DNA of 31,982 bases from positions 1 through 31,982 of the forward strand of contig JBNKDD010000034.1 of NCBI GenBank assembly GCA_050288085.1, in the 5' to 3' direction. Positions 15,910 through 24,096 of the stretch are shown here, piece after piece. Under the pieces are notes generated by a model, which was given only the letters and a program-made list of their open reading frames with translations, searched no databases and was not told the origin of the DNA. Position 1 is the stretch's first letter, and every line of letters begins with the position of its first letter. The stretch comes from JBNKDD01 sp050288085 (GTDB lineage: Bacteria; Chloroflexota; Anaerolineae; Aggregatilineales; UBA3940). The position numbers and the translations under genes were made by a program.

Positions 15910-16630
15910 AAATATCCCCGTAGTCATATTGCTGCATGATCCACCCATAACCTTCAACGACCAGAGCAGCCGCATAATTTCCACCCGGTTCCAGCCGGGT
16001 CATTGACCAGCGTTCCATCTCCTGTGGCTGTCCGATCACTTCGAGTAGTTGGGCCGGTTCGCCCGGTTGAAGGGACACACTGAATTGATCGAGTGGCATG
16101 TTTAGCCCCAGACCGACAGCCTTGATATAAGCCTCTTTGCGTGTCCAGCAGTTAAAAAATGCCTCGATGAATTTTTCCGGCGGAACGGCGTTCAGTGCGT
16201 CGATCTCACGCGGTGAGAAGAACTGCCGGGCTACCTGCCGGTCGGCGTGGCTCTCGTTCCTGTATTCGATATCTATTCCCAACTCGCGCTGGATGGTCAC
16301 CGCCAACAGCGCCATTTCATGGGAAGTGGAGAGATTAAACCGCAGATCGGAGTCATGATCCAGGGTAGGCTTTCCATGATCACCCCGGTGGAAAACGATC
16401 TCTGTAGGCTTCAGATTCAAGTAGCGACCCAGCAGTAATCTCAAAGCTCCGTGAGAAAATACATACCGGTTCCGATCCGGCTCGAACCGGAATCGCTGTG
16501 CCCTGGCCTGTTCTTCCGGTGACAGGACAGACCATTCCAATTCAATGGAGGTCGATAGGTTGATGCGCCATACGTGTACGACACTCGGCGCAAGCGAGAA
16601 AGTTTCTGGGGGGAGTTTCCCTGCCTGCAT
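15908..16630 (-). CDS. Sfp-type 4'-phosphopantetheinyl transferase
   Basis: A 240-residue enzyme of the Sfp/AcpT two-subdomain type, which transfers phosphopantetheine from CoA to a Ser of carrier proteins. Visible motifs are FNLSTSHEMALLAV, GIDIEYRN (Mg ligands Asp120 and Glu122) and FNCWTRKEAYIKAVGLGL (Trp162, Lys165, Glu166, Lys170). The start is ATG 16630, preceded by a TGAGGAGT ribosome-binding site on the minus strand. The length is typical for Sfp-like enzymes that act on polyketide, peptide or fatty-acid carrier proteins. No carrier protein or synthase gene is in the window, so it probably serves targets elsewhere. Confidence 0.92.
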   Translation of the reverse strand: MQAGKLPPETFSLAPSVVHVWRINLSTSIELEWSVLSPEEQARAQRFRFEPDRNRYVFSHGALRLLLGRYLNLKPTEIVFHRGDHGKPTLDHDSDLRFNLSTSHEMALLAVTIQRELGIDIEYRNESHADRQVARQFFSPREIDALNAVPPEKFIEAFFNCWTRKEAYIKAVGLGLNMPLDQFSVSLQPGEPAQLLEVIGQPQEMERWSMTRLEPGGNYAAALVVEGYGWIMQQYDYGDI

Positions 16631-16761
16631 CCTGACTCCTCATTTATTCGTAAAGAAACCATAAGAAATCTAACCAATACTTGATAAACTAATTACATCA
16701 AACTAACCTTATTCTACATAAATAACTTATTGACAGACATTGCCAATAGGAGTATTGACCA

Positions 16762-17934
16762 ATGCAGCCTGATACTAATCAGACTCATGGCCCCAGGTGG
16801 AGCCTGACCATCAGAATTACCGTAGCCGTTATCGCCGTTGTTCTGGCTTTGATTGCGGCCTATGCCTTTCGGATAGCCTTTGTCCCGTTGATCATCGGGG
16901 GGATTATTGCCTATGTGCTGACGCCGGTCGTGAAATGGATCAACAAGACTACCCGGCTGTCTAAAGGGCTTGCCACGTTTGTGGTGTTCTTTGTGGTGTT
17001 TGCGCTTCTGATCCTGGTTATTGCTTTGGTACAGCCCGCCGAACTGTCGGCTCAAGGTGTGCTTCTTTACAATGATGTACTGGCTTATGTTGAGCAGTTA
17101 CAGGCCAGGAGCACCGACACGGTAACCGTGTTGGGTTTCACCGTTGCGATTGGTGACCTGGTGGAAGAAGTGACCGCATCACTGTCACAACTGGCCCGGT
17201 CGGCGGCTCCACGGACGGTGGGCCTGGTCTTCGACACGCTGCGGACAGCCGTTCTGGTGATCTTTACCCTCTTCATCGGCTTCTACCTGACCCGTGACGG
17301 CGACAAGTTTATTGCAGCGCTCAGGGATTTGGCCCCACCTGATTATCGCCAGGATGCAGCACGGATCATGGCGGAAATCAATCGTGTGTGGACGGCTTTT
17401 CTGCGTGGGCAGGTGATCCTTTCGCTGACGGTCATGGTGATCCTGACGGTAGTCAGCGCAATATTGGGACTGCCTCAACCGCTGCTTCTGGGGATTTGGG
17501 GCGGGTTGTTGGAGTTTCTGCCCAGCATCGGCAACATGATCTGGGGATTGACGGCGATCATCCTGGCGATTGTCGAGGGATCAAGCTACCTGCCGCTGCC
17601 AGCGACCGTTTTTGTGATTGTGGTCGCCTTGACATCGGTGGCTTTCTCCCAGCTTGATACCAATGTCCTGATCCCGAATATCATCGGCGGGCAGGTCAAA
17701 TTGCATCCGGTGGTGGTATTGATCGGTGTGATCATCGGGTTGAATGTGGCGGGGGTATTGGGTGTAGCCCTGGCTGCACCGACTATCGCATCACTGCGGG
17801 TGATCGGGCGCTATATCTACGCACGAATCTTTGACCTCGATCCCTTCCCGCCGGATCAGCCACCCGTGCGTGAAGCTGAACACGAGGATGCGGCTGGGAT
17901 TCAGGATACCGATCTAGACCTCAAGAGCGCGTAA
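16762..17934 (+). CDS. AI-2E family membrane protein
   Basis: A 390-residue polytopic membrane protein of the AI-2E transporter/PerM family, with about seven to eight membrane helices. Characteristic pieces are the N-terminal FVPLIIGGIIAYVLTPVV, a soluble insert (about 95-150), GFYLTRDGDKF, FLRGQVILSLTVMVIL, the loop GLPQPLLLGIWGGLLEFLPSIGNMIWG (read in parts) and LIPNIIGGQVKLHPVVVLIGVIIGLNVAGVLGVALAAP near the end. Family members have been linked to autoinducer-2 export or Na+/H+ exchange; the substrate here is unknown. AGGAG (16748-16752) precedes ATG 16762. It converges tightly with the double-domain cyclase, with only 6 nt between stop codons. Confidence 0.9.
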   Translation: MQPDTNQTHGPRWSLTIRITVAVIAVVLALIAAYAFRIAFVPLIIGGIIAYVLTPVVKWINKTTRLSKGLATFVVFFVVFALLILVIALVQPAELSAQGVLLYNDVLAYVEQLQARSTDTVTVLGFTVAIGDLVEEVTASLSQLARSAAPRTVGLVFDTLRTAVLVIFTLFIGFYLTRDGDKFIAALRDLAPPDYRQDAARIMAEINRVWTAFLRGQVILSLTVMVILTVVSAILGLPQPLLLGIWGGLLEFLPSIGNMIWGLTAIILAIVEGSSYLPLPATVFVIVVALTSVAFSQLDTNVLIPNIIGGQVKLHPVVVLIGVIIGLNVAGVLGVALAAPTIASLRVIGRYIYARIFDLDPFPPDQPPVREAEHEDAAGIQDTDLDLKSA

Positions 17935-17940
17935 TCGTTA

Positions 17941-19491
17941 CTACGAGTTATTACTACGTCCGCGCAGGCTGAAGATCGGGATTGTGATCGCTTTACCCTT
18001 CAAGGAGAGCGGGCCGAGAGATTTGCAATCGAAGTCTCTCAGAATATCCTCGTGGACGGCCTGGGTCATCAAAATCTGGCTGTCTTTGGCTTTGCCCATC
18101 AACCGGGCGGCGGTGTTTACCGTATCGCCCAGAACGTTGTATTCCCGGCGACCACGCGGCTCCCCGATCTCTGCTGCGAATACCGGGCCACGAGCCATAC
18201 CAATGTGACAGTTTAAGGGAACTTCTTTACCGTCAACTACTGGCGGTGGGAATTCAGCAATAATTTCGCGGATAGCCAGGGCCGCATCAGCCGCCCGTGC
18301 TGCATTATCGGTGTGAGAGGTGGGGACGCCAAACATGATCATCATATCCGAGCCGGATAGATGATAGGTGACCTTCTTCAGTACGCCGCCCCGCGCCTCG
18401 ATGGCAGCATTGATCAGCGTCATCAGGTGCGAATAAGTGTTTACGACACGGGCCTGATCGTCTGACGGACTGCCGTCTATCGACTCGGCCAGGCCAATCA
18501 GGTTAACGAATACAATGGTCGGTTTGGGGAAATCCGGCGGAATCTCTCGTTTGGCGGCGCTTTCAATCAACAGGTTCATGATCGGCGAGGGGATGTAACT
18601 CGCCAGGGGTTCAACCAGGTTGAGCGCCTCTTCAATTTCTGACAGCAGCCCTTCGATACTGGTATCCATCAACAGGGTGCTGGCTAATCGCCGCCGGGCT
18701 GGAGATAGTTCGTATTCTCCCAACTGCTTGTCGGTCAGGTTATCGACCGCCAGCATATAACCCTTTTTCCCCGGCTCGAAATCGAAGTCGTCCTTGACCC
18801 GTTCGTAGGTTTCCTGTGTCAGGCAAACCCGCTCGACGACACCGGCCCCTTCTGCCTGTTTGGTTTTCCTGACCGCCCCGCCTAACAAAACGTGCTCCAT
18901 GCGGCGCGGAGTGCCGATGTCTGCACTCATGAAATGCCCGGCATGGATGCCAACACGCATCCCCAGGTTAAAGTTCCCCTGGTCGGTTTTGATATTGCCG
19001 AAACGAGACATAGCCCGCTGCATTCGCATCCCGGCACGGACGGCCCTGGCGGTACTCAGACCCCTATCCGCCGGAAACTGGGCCAGCAGAGCATCCCCTG
19101 TGAACTCCAGTAGATCACCCCCGGACTTGCTGAGAATCTCGATCATCTCGGCGAAGTAGGAGTTCAGAATGCCAAGCAGGGTAGCCGCTCCGGCCTCGCC
19201 GCGAGCTGCGTTGGCTTCTAACAGCGGCGTGAACCCGGCCAGATCGGTGAACATCAGTGTGCCCTCTTGCGATTGGTGGCTGATCTTACCGGGCTTGGCC
19301 CGTGCGTCGAGAACCTGTCTGGGAACGTAATCGTACAGGATGTAGCGGAGGGTGCGGAGATGTTCGAAGACGCGTAGTAAGTTGTCAGAGGAGGGGTCAA
19401 TCCAGGCAGCCGCGTATAGGTCAGCCGGTAATAGCGACCGGAGGCGCGGCTCTATATGAGCAAGTAGAAAGGAGGCCGTTTCTAAAGTCAT
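17941..19491 (-). CDS. Double-domain class III nucleotide cyclase
   Basis: A 516-residue soluble protein with an N-terminal helical segment (1-70) and two class III cyclase domains (about 75-235 and 320-510). The first keeps both metal Asp residues (Asp83 in MFTDLAGFT, Asp133 in FTGDALLAQF) but has lost the Asn/Arg pair (Arg208 and Gln212 there). The second lacks the metal ligands (Asn330, Ser381) but keeps Asn459 and Arg463 (GDTVNTAARL). Together they could form one composite site, as in mammalian cyclases. The base-selecting Lys is His377 and the usual Asp/Thr is Asn452, so ATP specificity is uncertain. The start is ATG 19491; a longer frame to 19575 would overlap the divergent promoter region. 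TATAAT lies 6 nt upstream, suggesting a leaderless mRNA. Confidence 0.85.
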   Translation of the reverse strand: MTLETASFLLAHIEPRLRSLLPADLYAAAWIDPSSDNLLRVFEHLRTLRYILYDYVPRQVLDARAKPGKISHQSQEGTLMFTDLAGFTPLLEANAARGEAGAATLLGILNSYFAEMIEILSKSGGDLLEFTGDALLAQFPADRGLSTARAVRAGMRMQRAMSRFGNIKTDQGNFNLGMRVGIHAGHFMSADIGTPRRMEHVLLGGAVRKTKQAEGAGVVERVCLTQETYERVKDDFDFEPGKKGYMLAVDNLTDKQLGEYELSPARRRLASTLLMDTSIEGLLSEIEEALNLVEPLASYIPSPIMNLLIESAAKREIPPDFPKPTIVFVNLIGLAESIDGSPSDDQARVVNTYSHLMTLINAAIEARGGVLKKVTYHLSGSDMMIMFGVPTSHTDNAARAADAALAIREIIAEFPPPVVDGKEVPLNCHIGMARGPVFAAEIGEPRGRREYNVLGDTVNTAARLMGKAKDSQILMTQAVHEDILRDFDCKSLGPLSLKGKAITIPIFSLRGRSNNS

Positions 19492-19497
19492 GATCTC

Positions 19498-19503
19498 ATT
19501 ATA
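19498..19503 (-). promoter_or_regulatory. -10 box positioned for leaderless start
   Basis: Perfect TATAAT on the minus strand whose last base is 6 nt away from the A of ATG 19491, so transcription would begin at or near the start codon. No strong -35 box is seen. Two direct copies of TGTGATTT (19511-19518 and 19552-19559) flank a TTGTC-T-GACAA inverted repeat (19538-19548) in the same divergent region. Confidence 0.4.
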
Positions 19504-19648
19504 GCCCGTTTGTGATTTGATACCAGAATCGCTACAATTGTCTGACAACAATGTGATTTTCTTTGATACAGGCAACTCTCAAATTGTTATCTGCCACTTA
19601 ATTGTATCATGCCCGGCAGAACACTTCCTATTACACACCCAACGGAAG

Positions 19649-20992
19649 ATGACAGCTCCCATGAGAACTGAAGGCAAACACTTTTTAAATGTTCAGGCAG
19701 GTGAGTGGACTTACCTGCTGGTATTCATTGCAATTGCTGCCTCAAATATGGTCTCACTTGAGGCGACCTACGTGGTTGCTACAAATGGTTTTCTCGGTGA
19801 GCTTGGCGCGAATTCCTTCCCGCTGTTGTGGATCGTGGACATGTCCCTGATCCTGATCTTCACGGCGCTTTACTCGCTGGTGATCGACCGCTGGCCGCGT
19901 AAAATGCTGGTCGAATGGATGATACTTGGCCTGGCGATGCTGTATATGACGATCAGGATGTTGTTCTCCTTTGGTGTGCCGGGGAAGTTTTTATATCCGG
20001 TGCTGTACCTGGTTGCCGAGCAGCAGATCATGCTGTTCCCAATTGCCTTCTGGGCTTTAGGGAACGACTACTACAGCGTCTCGCAGACCAAGCGCCTGTT
20101 CCCCTTGATCGCTGCCGGGTCGGTGGCAGGCGGCATTATCGGCAATGGGCTGGCGATCAGTTCGGCGACGATCTTTGCCAGACTCGGTTTTGAATCTTAT
20201 GAGCTGCTGGTATCCAATGCGTTGTTCCTGATGATTTCTTATGTGCTGCTGCGCACCGCCGGGTATGATTTGAACCCGTCGAAACGGCAGGCAGCTCACG
20301 CCACTGCCCGCGAAACGCTGCAAGAAGGCTGGGACTTTGTGCGTAATGTCGATGCCTTCCGCTACCTGACCCTGGCGATGTTGGGGGTAGGGTTTGCCCT
20401 GACCATTATCGAGTACCATTTCTTCCTGATGGCGCAGGACTTGAAGGACTTCACCACCTTCTATGCAACCTTCCGGATCGGGCAGACCATCCTGACCTTG
20501 ATTCTCCAGGGCGTGCTTGCCAGCGCGATCGTCAAACGCATCGGATTGAAAAACGTGTTTGTCGTGCTGCCGGTCGTTTGCGGAGGGGTAATCGGATTCG
20601 CCTTTGCCCTGCCGGGGATGGTCGGTGCTGCCGGTGCTCGCCTGTTGGCCCGTGTGTTTGCCTATGGATTGGATGAACCGGCCCGGAAATCGCTCCAGGG
20701 TTTGATCCCGGATGAGCGGCGCGGGCGGGTGAGTGCCTTCCTTGATGGTTATCTTTATGCTGCTGGCACGATTGTAGCCAGCATTTTGTTAATTATTTTG
20801 CTTGGGATCAGTACCGCTGGCTGGCTGACCACTCAGACGACCACCCTGGTTTACCTGGTCATTGGCGTGCTTATTGCGGTGGGGGCGATCATATCGGCCC
20901 TGCTGCTGCGGAAAACTTACGATAATAGTATGCTTAACTGGAGGCTTGCCCGGAGGCGGAGACGTTCTAGCTCTATCCAACTGGACTTGTAG
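19649..20992 (+). CDS. MFS-type transporter of the Npt1/Npt2-like group
   Basis: Polytopic membrane protein of about 448 residues with 11-12 predicted helices. It resembles the ATP:ADP antiporter-like (Npt/Tlc) branch of the major facilitator superfamily. Useful pieces are KRLFPLIAAGSVAGGIIGNGLAI, the cytoplasmic loop ending in AHATARETLQEGWDFVRN, the EPARKSLQGLIPDERRGRVSAFLDGYLY segment and an Arg-rich C-terminus. In free-living bacteria such proteins are widespread and their substrates are mostly unknown. The start is uncertain: ATG 19649 has GGAAG only just upstream, and ATG 19661 or a longer frame from 19517 are alternatives. The next gene begins 6 nt after its stop, so they form an operon. 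Confidence 0.75.
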   Translation: MTAPMRTEGKHFLNVQAGEWTYLLVFIAIAASNMVSLEATYVVATNGFLGELGANSFPLLWIVDMSLILIFTALYSLVIDRWPRKMLVEWMILGLAMLYMTIRMLFSFGVPGKFLYPVLYLVAEQQIMLFPIAFWALGNDYYSVSQTKRLFPLIAAGSVAGGIIGNGLAISSATIFARLGFESYELLVSNALFLMISYVLLRTAGYDLNPSKRQAAHATARETLQEGWDFVRNVDAFRYLTLAMLGVGFALTIIEYHFFLMAQDLKDFTTFYATFRIGQTILTLILQGVLASAIVKRIGLKNVFVVLPVVCGGVIGFAFALPGMVGAAGARLLARVFAYGLDEPARKSLQGLIPDERRGRVSAFLDGYLYAAGTIVASILLIILLGISTAGWLTTQTTTLVYLVIGVLIAVGAIISALLLRKTYDNSMLNWRLARRRRRSSSIQLDL

Positions 20993-20998
20993 ATCAAC

Positions 20999-21763
20999 AT
21001 GTCGGACACATCCATACAGCTCAACTTCCACGACGTACACGCAGACGATACTTATTTACCGGTCTTGATTGCTTTATTCCTTGAAATCTTCCCTGACTAT
21101 CAACGCTATATCGGGCAGATCAAGGAGAGCGTACGGCTCGGCGCAGCGTTAAATCCAAATGTATTGCCCCATCACTGGGTTATTGATTGGGATGGTAATT
21201 TTGTGGGCTTGATGCTCCTCAATTATCTACCACGTGGGAATTTCGGTTTTTGCCGCTATATTGGTGTTAAGAACCCTTATCGTGATCAAGGGGTAGGAAC
21301 CGAAGTGATCCGCCAATCGATGGATCAGATCAGGCAGGATTCGGCTGCTTATGGTAATCCTGAGCCAATCGGCTTTTGCCTGGAGGCTTTACTCCCTGAA
21401 TTGACCGAAGATGCAAGGGAGCAGCGGCAGCGGCAGCTTGCAGCGAAGTTTTTCCTGCAAAATGGAGCTATTGAACTCGATGTGGATTACCGCGAACCGG
21501 TGATGATCGGTGATAACAAATACCTGACCGAAGAAGAACTCAGCCAGCTAGAACCAAACCCAACCCGGTTTATGGTCATCCCGGCTGACGAGAGCGTTGA
21601 CAGCATCTCCCCGGACGAGACGCGGCGGTTGGCCCGGCATGTGTTAGTTGACCATTACTGCCAGTGCGAAGAAAGCGCGTTTGTCCAGTCTGTGGTAAAG
21701 TCAGTCACACGGGAAAGCACCCGCAAAAATGGCATTGTTCAACTCGAAGATAGAAACAGATAA
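20999..21763 (+). CDS. GNAT family N-acetyltransferase
   Basis: A 254-residue protein with an N-terminal GNAT domain (about 15-170). The acetyl-CoA pyrophosphate-binding motif is RDQGVGTEVI, preceded by the strand FGFCRYIGVKNPY, and the C-terminal GNAT half has a KFFLQNGAIELDVDY segment. The last 70 residues have no recognised domain. It starts 6 nt after the transporter stop with no strong ribosome-binding site, which points to translational coupling. The acceptor substrate is unknown; an amino acid, peptide or protein Lys are options. Confidence 0.75.
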   Translation: MSDTSIQLNFHDVHADDTYLPVLIALFLEIFPDYQRYIGQIKESVRLGAALNPNVLPHHWVIDWDGNFVGLMLLNYLPRGNFGFCRYIGVKNPYRDQGVGTEVIRQSMDQIRQDSAAYGNPEPIGFCLEALLPELTEDAREQRQRQLAAKFFLQNGAIELDVDYREPVMIGDNKYLTEEELSQLEPNPTRFMVIPADESVDSISPDETRRLARHVLVDHYCQCEESAFVQSVVKSVTRESTRKNGIVQLEDRNR

Positions 21764-21816
21764 TCCGTATTTTTATCTATCCCGGATCCGTCCTCAGATA
21801 ACGGGGAGAAATTGAT

Positions 21817-23178
21817 ATGCTCACGACAATCCCAGTTGCAGAAGCAATAGACCTGGAATTTTCCATTCTACTACTTGCCATAAACGGCATTGTAATGCTT
21901 CTCGGTGTATTGATGCTGATCACCGGGAGACTTGTCATCTGGAAAGTCCGGGAGCGGCTGGTCGGCTTATTGATGATCTTTATGTCTTTGCCGTTTGTGG
22001 TAGCGGTAGACTTCCTGATTTTCCTGATCAGCCGGATCAATGTGACCGAGGGAGAAACCTTTTTCAAGCTTATTAGCTTCTTCCAAACCAACCTGGCAAC
22101 GTTATACCTGGTCGCTGGCATACTGATCCCGGTGATCGGCCTGGCAATAGGGATTGTCTATGCCTATCTGGCAGGCTCCGGCAAGTCGTTTAATCTCAGT
22201 CTGCGGGTGAAAATGCTGGTCTTGTTCACCCTACTATTTACGATTGTTTTTGGCGACGCTTTCACCTGGTTCTTCAACTTCGGCACGAAGCTCGGTGAAG
22301 AAAACATGTTCGAAGACCTCCAGGCGACTGCCAAGGCTGCTGTTGCTGAGATTGATGGCGACGAACACCAGGCGCTCTACCTGGAAGGGGAAGATGCCGA
22401 TCCAGATAACTGGCCCGCAGGCATGACCGATCAACGCTATTGGGACATTGCCGAGTGGCTGTTAGTGGTTAACAAAGCGAATCCGCGAGCTTATCCCTAT
22501 ACCTTTGCACCGACCGATGATCCGGCCACCGTCGAGTTTGTGGTCAGTTATGCGGCTGCCCTTCCTGAACCCTGGGGGGCAAAGTTCCGCGAGCCCTACA
22601 CTCCGCAGCCGCCTTCTATGCTTCTGAATGGACTGAAAGAGAGTACCCTGTCTACCAATATTTTGACCGACTCCTTTGGCTCGTGGGTGAGCGCTTTTGA
22701 GCCAATCTATAACTCGGATGGTGAGATCGTCGGGGCGCTGGGGGTTGATTACGATGCCAGCAATGTGGTTGAGCTTCAGAAACGAATCGAAGGTGCCGTT
22801 GTTCCGGTCTTCCTGATCGTTTATGTGGTCCTGTTCGGGGCCGTCCTGCTGATCTCCGATGGCATTACCGCACCCATCCGGTCACTGACCGAAGTCGCCC
22901 AGCGGATTGGTGAAGGGGAATATAAAGAAGTTGAAATTCTAGAAGGCGGTATGCGAGATGAGGTCACCACGCTGACGGAGGTCTTTAACTTGATGGTTAG
23001 CAAAGTCCGGCAGCGTGAGGAAAAACTCAAGAAGCAGGTTGCGGCATTACAAATCCAGATCGATGAAAGCAAGCAGCAAAAGCAGGTTGATGAAATTGTT
23101 GATACAGATTTCTTCCGGGATTTGCAAAGTAAAGCGCGGGTCATGCGCTCTCGCAAAAAAGCTGACAGCGACGATTGA
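21817..23178 (+). CDS. Membrane Cache-HAMP receptor without output domain
   Basis: A 453-residue membrane protein. Four hydrophobic helices (about 15-37, 48-72, 93-118, 130-153) are followed by an extracytoplasmic Cache-like sensor (about 155-325) containing AFEPIYNSDGEIVGALGVDYD. A fifth helix (328-347), a HAMP domain (348-401, from DGITAPIRSLTEVAQRIGEGEY) and a coiled coil (396-425) end in a basic tail. No kinase, cyclase, GGDEF or chemotaxis signalling domain follows, so output must go through a partner. GGGGAG precedes ATG 21817. The downstream ParA-like gene begins 67 nt later on the same strand and is the obvious partner candidate. Confidence 0.82.
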   Translation: MLTTIPVAEAIDLEFSILLLAINGIVMLLGVLMLITGRLVIWKVRERLVGLLMIFMSLPFVVAVDFLIFLISRINVTEGETFFKLISFFQTNLATLYLVAGILIPVIGLAIGIVYAYLAGSGKSFNLSLRVKMLVLFTLLFTIVFGDAFTWFFNFGTKLGEENMFEDLQATAKAAVAEIDGDEHQALYLEGEDADPDNWPAGMTDQRYWDIAEWLLVVNKANPRAYPYTFAPTDDPATVEFVVSYAAALPEPWGAKFREPYTPQPPSMLLNGLKESTLSTNILTDSFGSWVSAFEPIYNSDGEIVGALGVDYDASNVVELQKRIEGAVVPVFLIVYVVLFGAVLLISDGITAPIRSLTEVAQRIGEGEYKEVEILEGGMRDEVTTLTEVFNLMVSKVRQREEKLKKQVAALQIQIDESKQQKQVDEIVDTDFFRDLQSKARVMRSRKKADSDD

Positions 23179-23245
23179 TTAAACCTCGCTATGCCAATAT
23201 CATAGTAGAGCATACTAACGCATTTTCACAATTGGGGAGAAAACG

Positions 23246-24025
23246 ATGTCCAAGATCATTTCAGTACACTCTTTTAGAGGCGGTACCGGCAAATCCAACA
23301 CAACGGCCAACTTAGCCACCATCCTGGCGATGGACGGTAAACGGGTTGGCGTGATTGATACCGATATTCAATCGCCGGGTATTCATATCCTGTTTGGTTT
23401 GAGTGAAGATCATATGAAGCATTCCCTCAACGATTACCTGTGGGGTAAATGCGAGATTCAGGAAACAGCCCATGACGTGACATCCGGCCTCAATGAAGAC
23501 ATCAAGGGGCAGGTATTAGTTATTCCTAAAGGGCAGGTCTACCTGATTCCGTCCAGCATCAAGGCAGGTGAGATCGCCCGCGTTCTGCGTGAAGGGTATG
23601 ACGTTGGGCTGCTGAACGACGGGTTCCACAACCTGATCGAAGAGCTTAACCTGGATATCCTGATGATCGACACTCACCCCGGCTTGAATGAAGAAACCCT
23701 GCTATCCATCGCGATCTCCGACTCCCTGGCGATCATCATGCGCCCGGACTCACAGGACTTCCAGGGAACCGGTGTAACGGTCGAAGTAGCCCGCAAGCTG
23801 GACGTGCCGCGGATGGTGCTGCTGGTCAATAAGGTCCCTCAAATCTACGATTCGGATGAACTGAAGAAGCGGGTCGAAAGCACCTACAACTGCCCGGTTG
23901 CTGCCGTCTTACCTCACTCTGATGAAATGATGGCGCTCGGCAGTGAGGCGATCTTCGCGCTGCGCTACCCCGATCACCCCATTACGCAGCTTTACAAGCA
24001 GGTCGCTCAGATTTTAGTCTCGTAG
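23246..24025 (+). CDS. ParA/MinD-like ATPase with Arg in signature position
   Basis: A 259-residue deviant-Walker ATPase of the ParA/MinD (SIMIBI) class. The P-loop reads FRGGTGKSNTTANLA, with Lys16 for phosphate binding; the residue equivalent to the conserved signature Lys of KGGxGK[ST] is Arg11. VIDTDIQSPG (Asp38, Asp40) is switch I and MIDTHPGLNEETL is switch II. LLVNKVP gives the guanine/adenine-loop-like segment. There is no DNA-binding N-terminal extension and no C-terminal amphipathic helix typical of MinD. GGGGAG precedes ATG 23246. It follows the HAMP receptor gene and ends before a strong double hairpin terminator. No parB, minE or minC is present. It may position or switch a membrane-associated partner. 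Confidence 0.85.
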   Translation: MSKIISVHSFRGGTGKSNTTANLATILAMDGKRVGVIDTDIQSPGIHILFGLSEDHMKHSLNDYLWGKCEIQETAHDVTSGLNEDIKGQVLVIPKGQVYLIPSSIKAGEIARVLREGYDVGLLNDGFHNLIEELNLDILMIDTHPGLNEETLLSIAISDSLAIIMRPDSQDFQGTGVTVEVARKLDVPRMVLLVNKVPQIYDSDELKKRVESTYNCPVAAVLPHSDEMMALGSEAIFALRYPDHPITQLYKQVAQILVS

Positions 24026-24044
24026 AATTTTAGCCGAAGTGGTA

Positions 24045-24096
24045 GGGGCGAGACATTTTCTCGCCCCCTGGGTATGGCATTTCCATACCCTTTTTT
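24045..24096. terminator. Double hairpin terminator
   Basis: Two consecutive hairpins. The first has a perfect 9-bp stem (24045-24053 with 24059-24067); the second has a perfect 8-bp stem (24070-24077 with 24083-24090) followed by TTTTTT. It ends the transporter-to-ParA run and abuts the stop of convergent ilvE at 24095. Confidence 0.9.

Noticed and set aside
16681..16701. TTGAT-N11-ATCAA dyad between the phosphopantetheinyl transferase and AI-2E genes
   Set aside because: It resembles a LysR-type box but sits in very AT-rich DNA with no regulator gene nearby, so chance is likely.
23246..24025. Chromosome partition locus or replication origin (ParA)
   Set aside because: No parB, parS-like repeats, DnaA boxes or dnaA/gyr genes are nearby.
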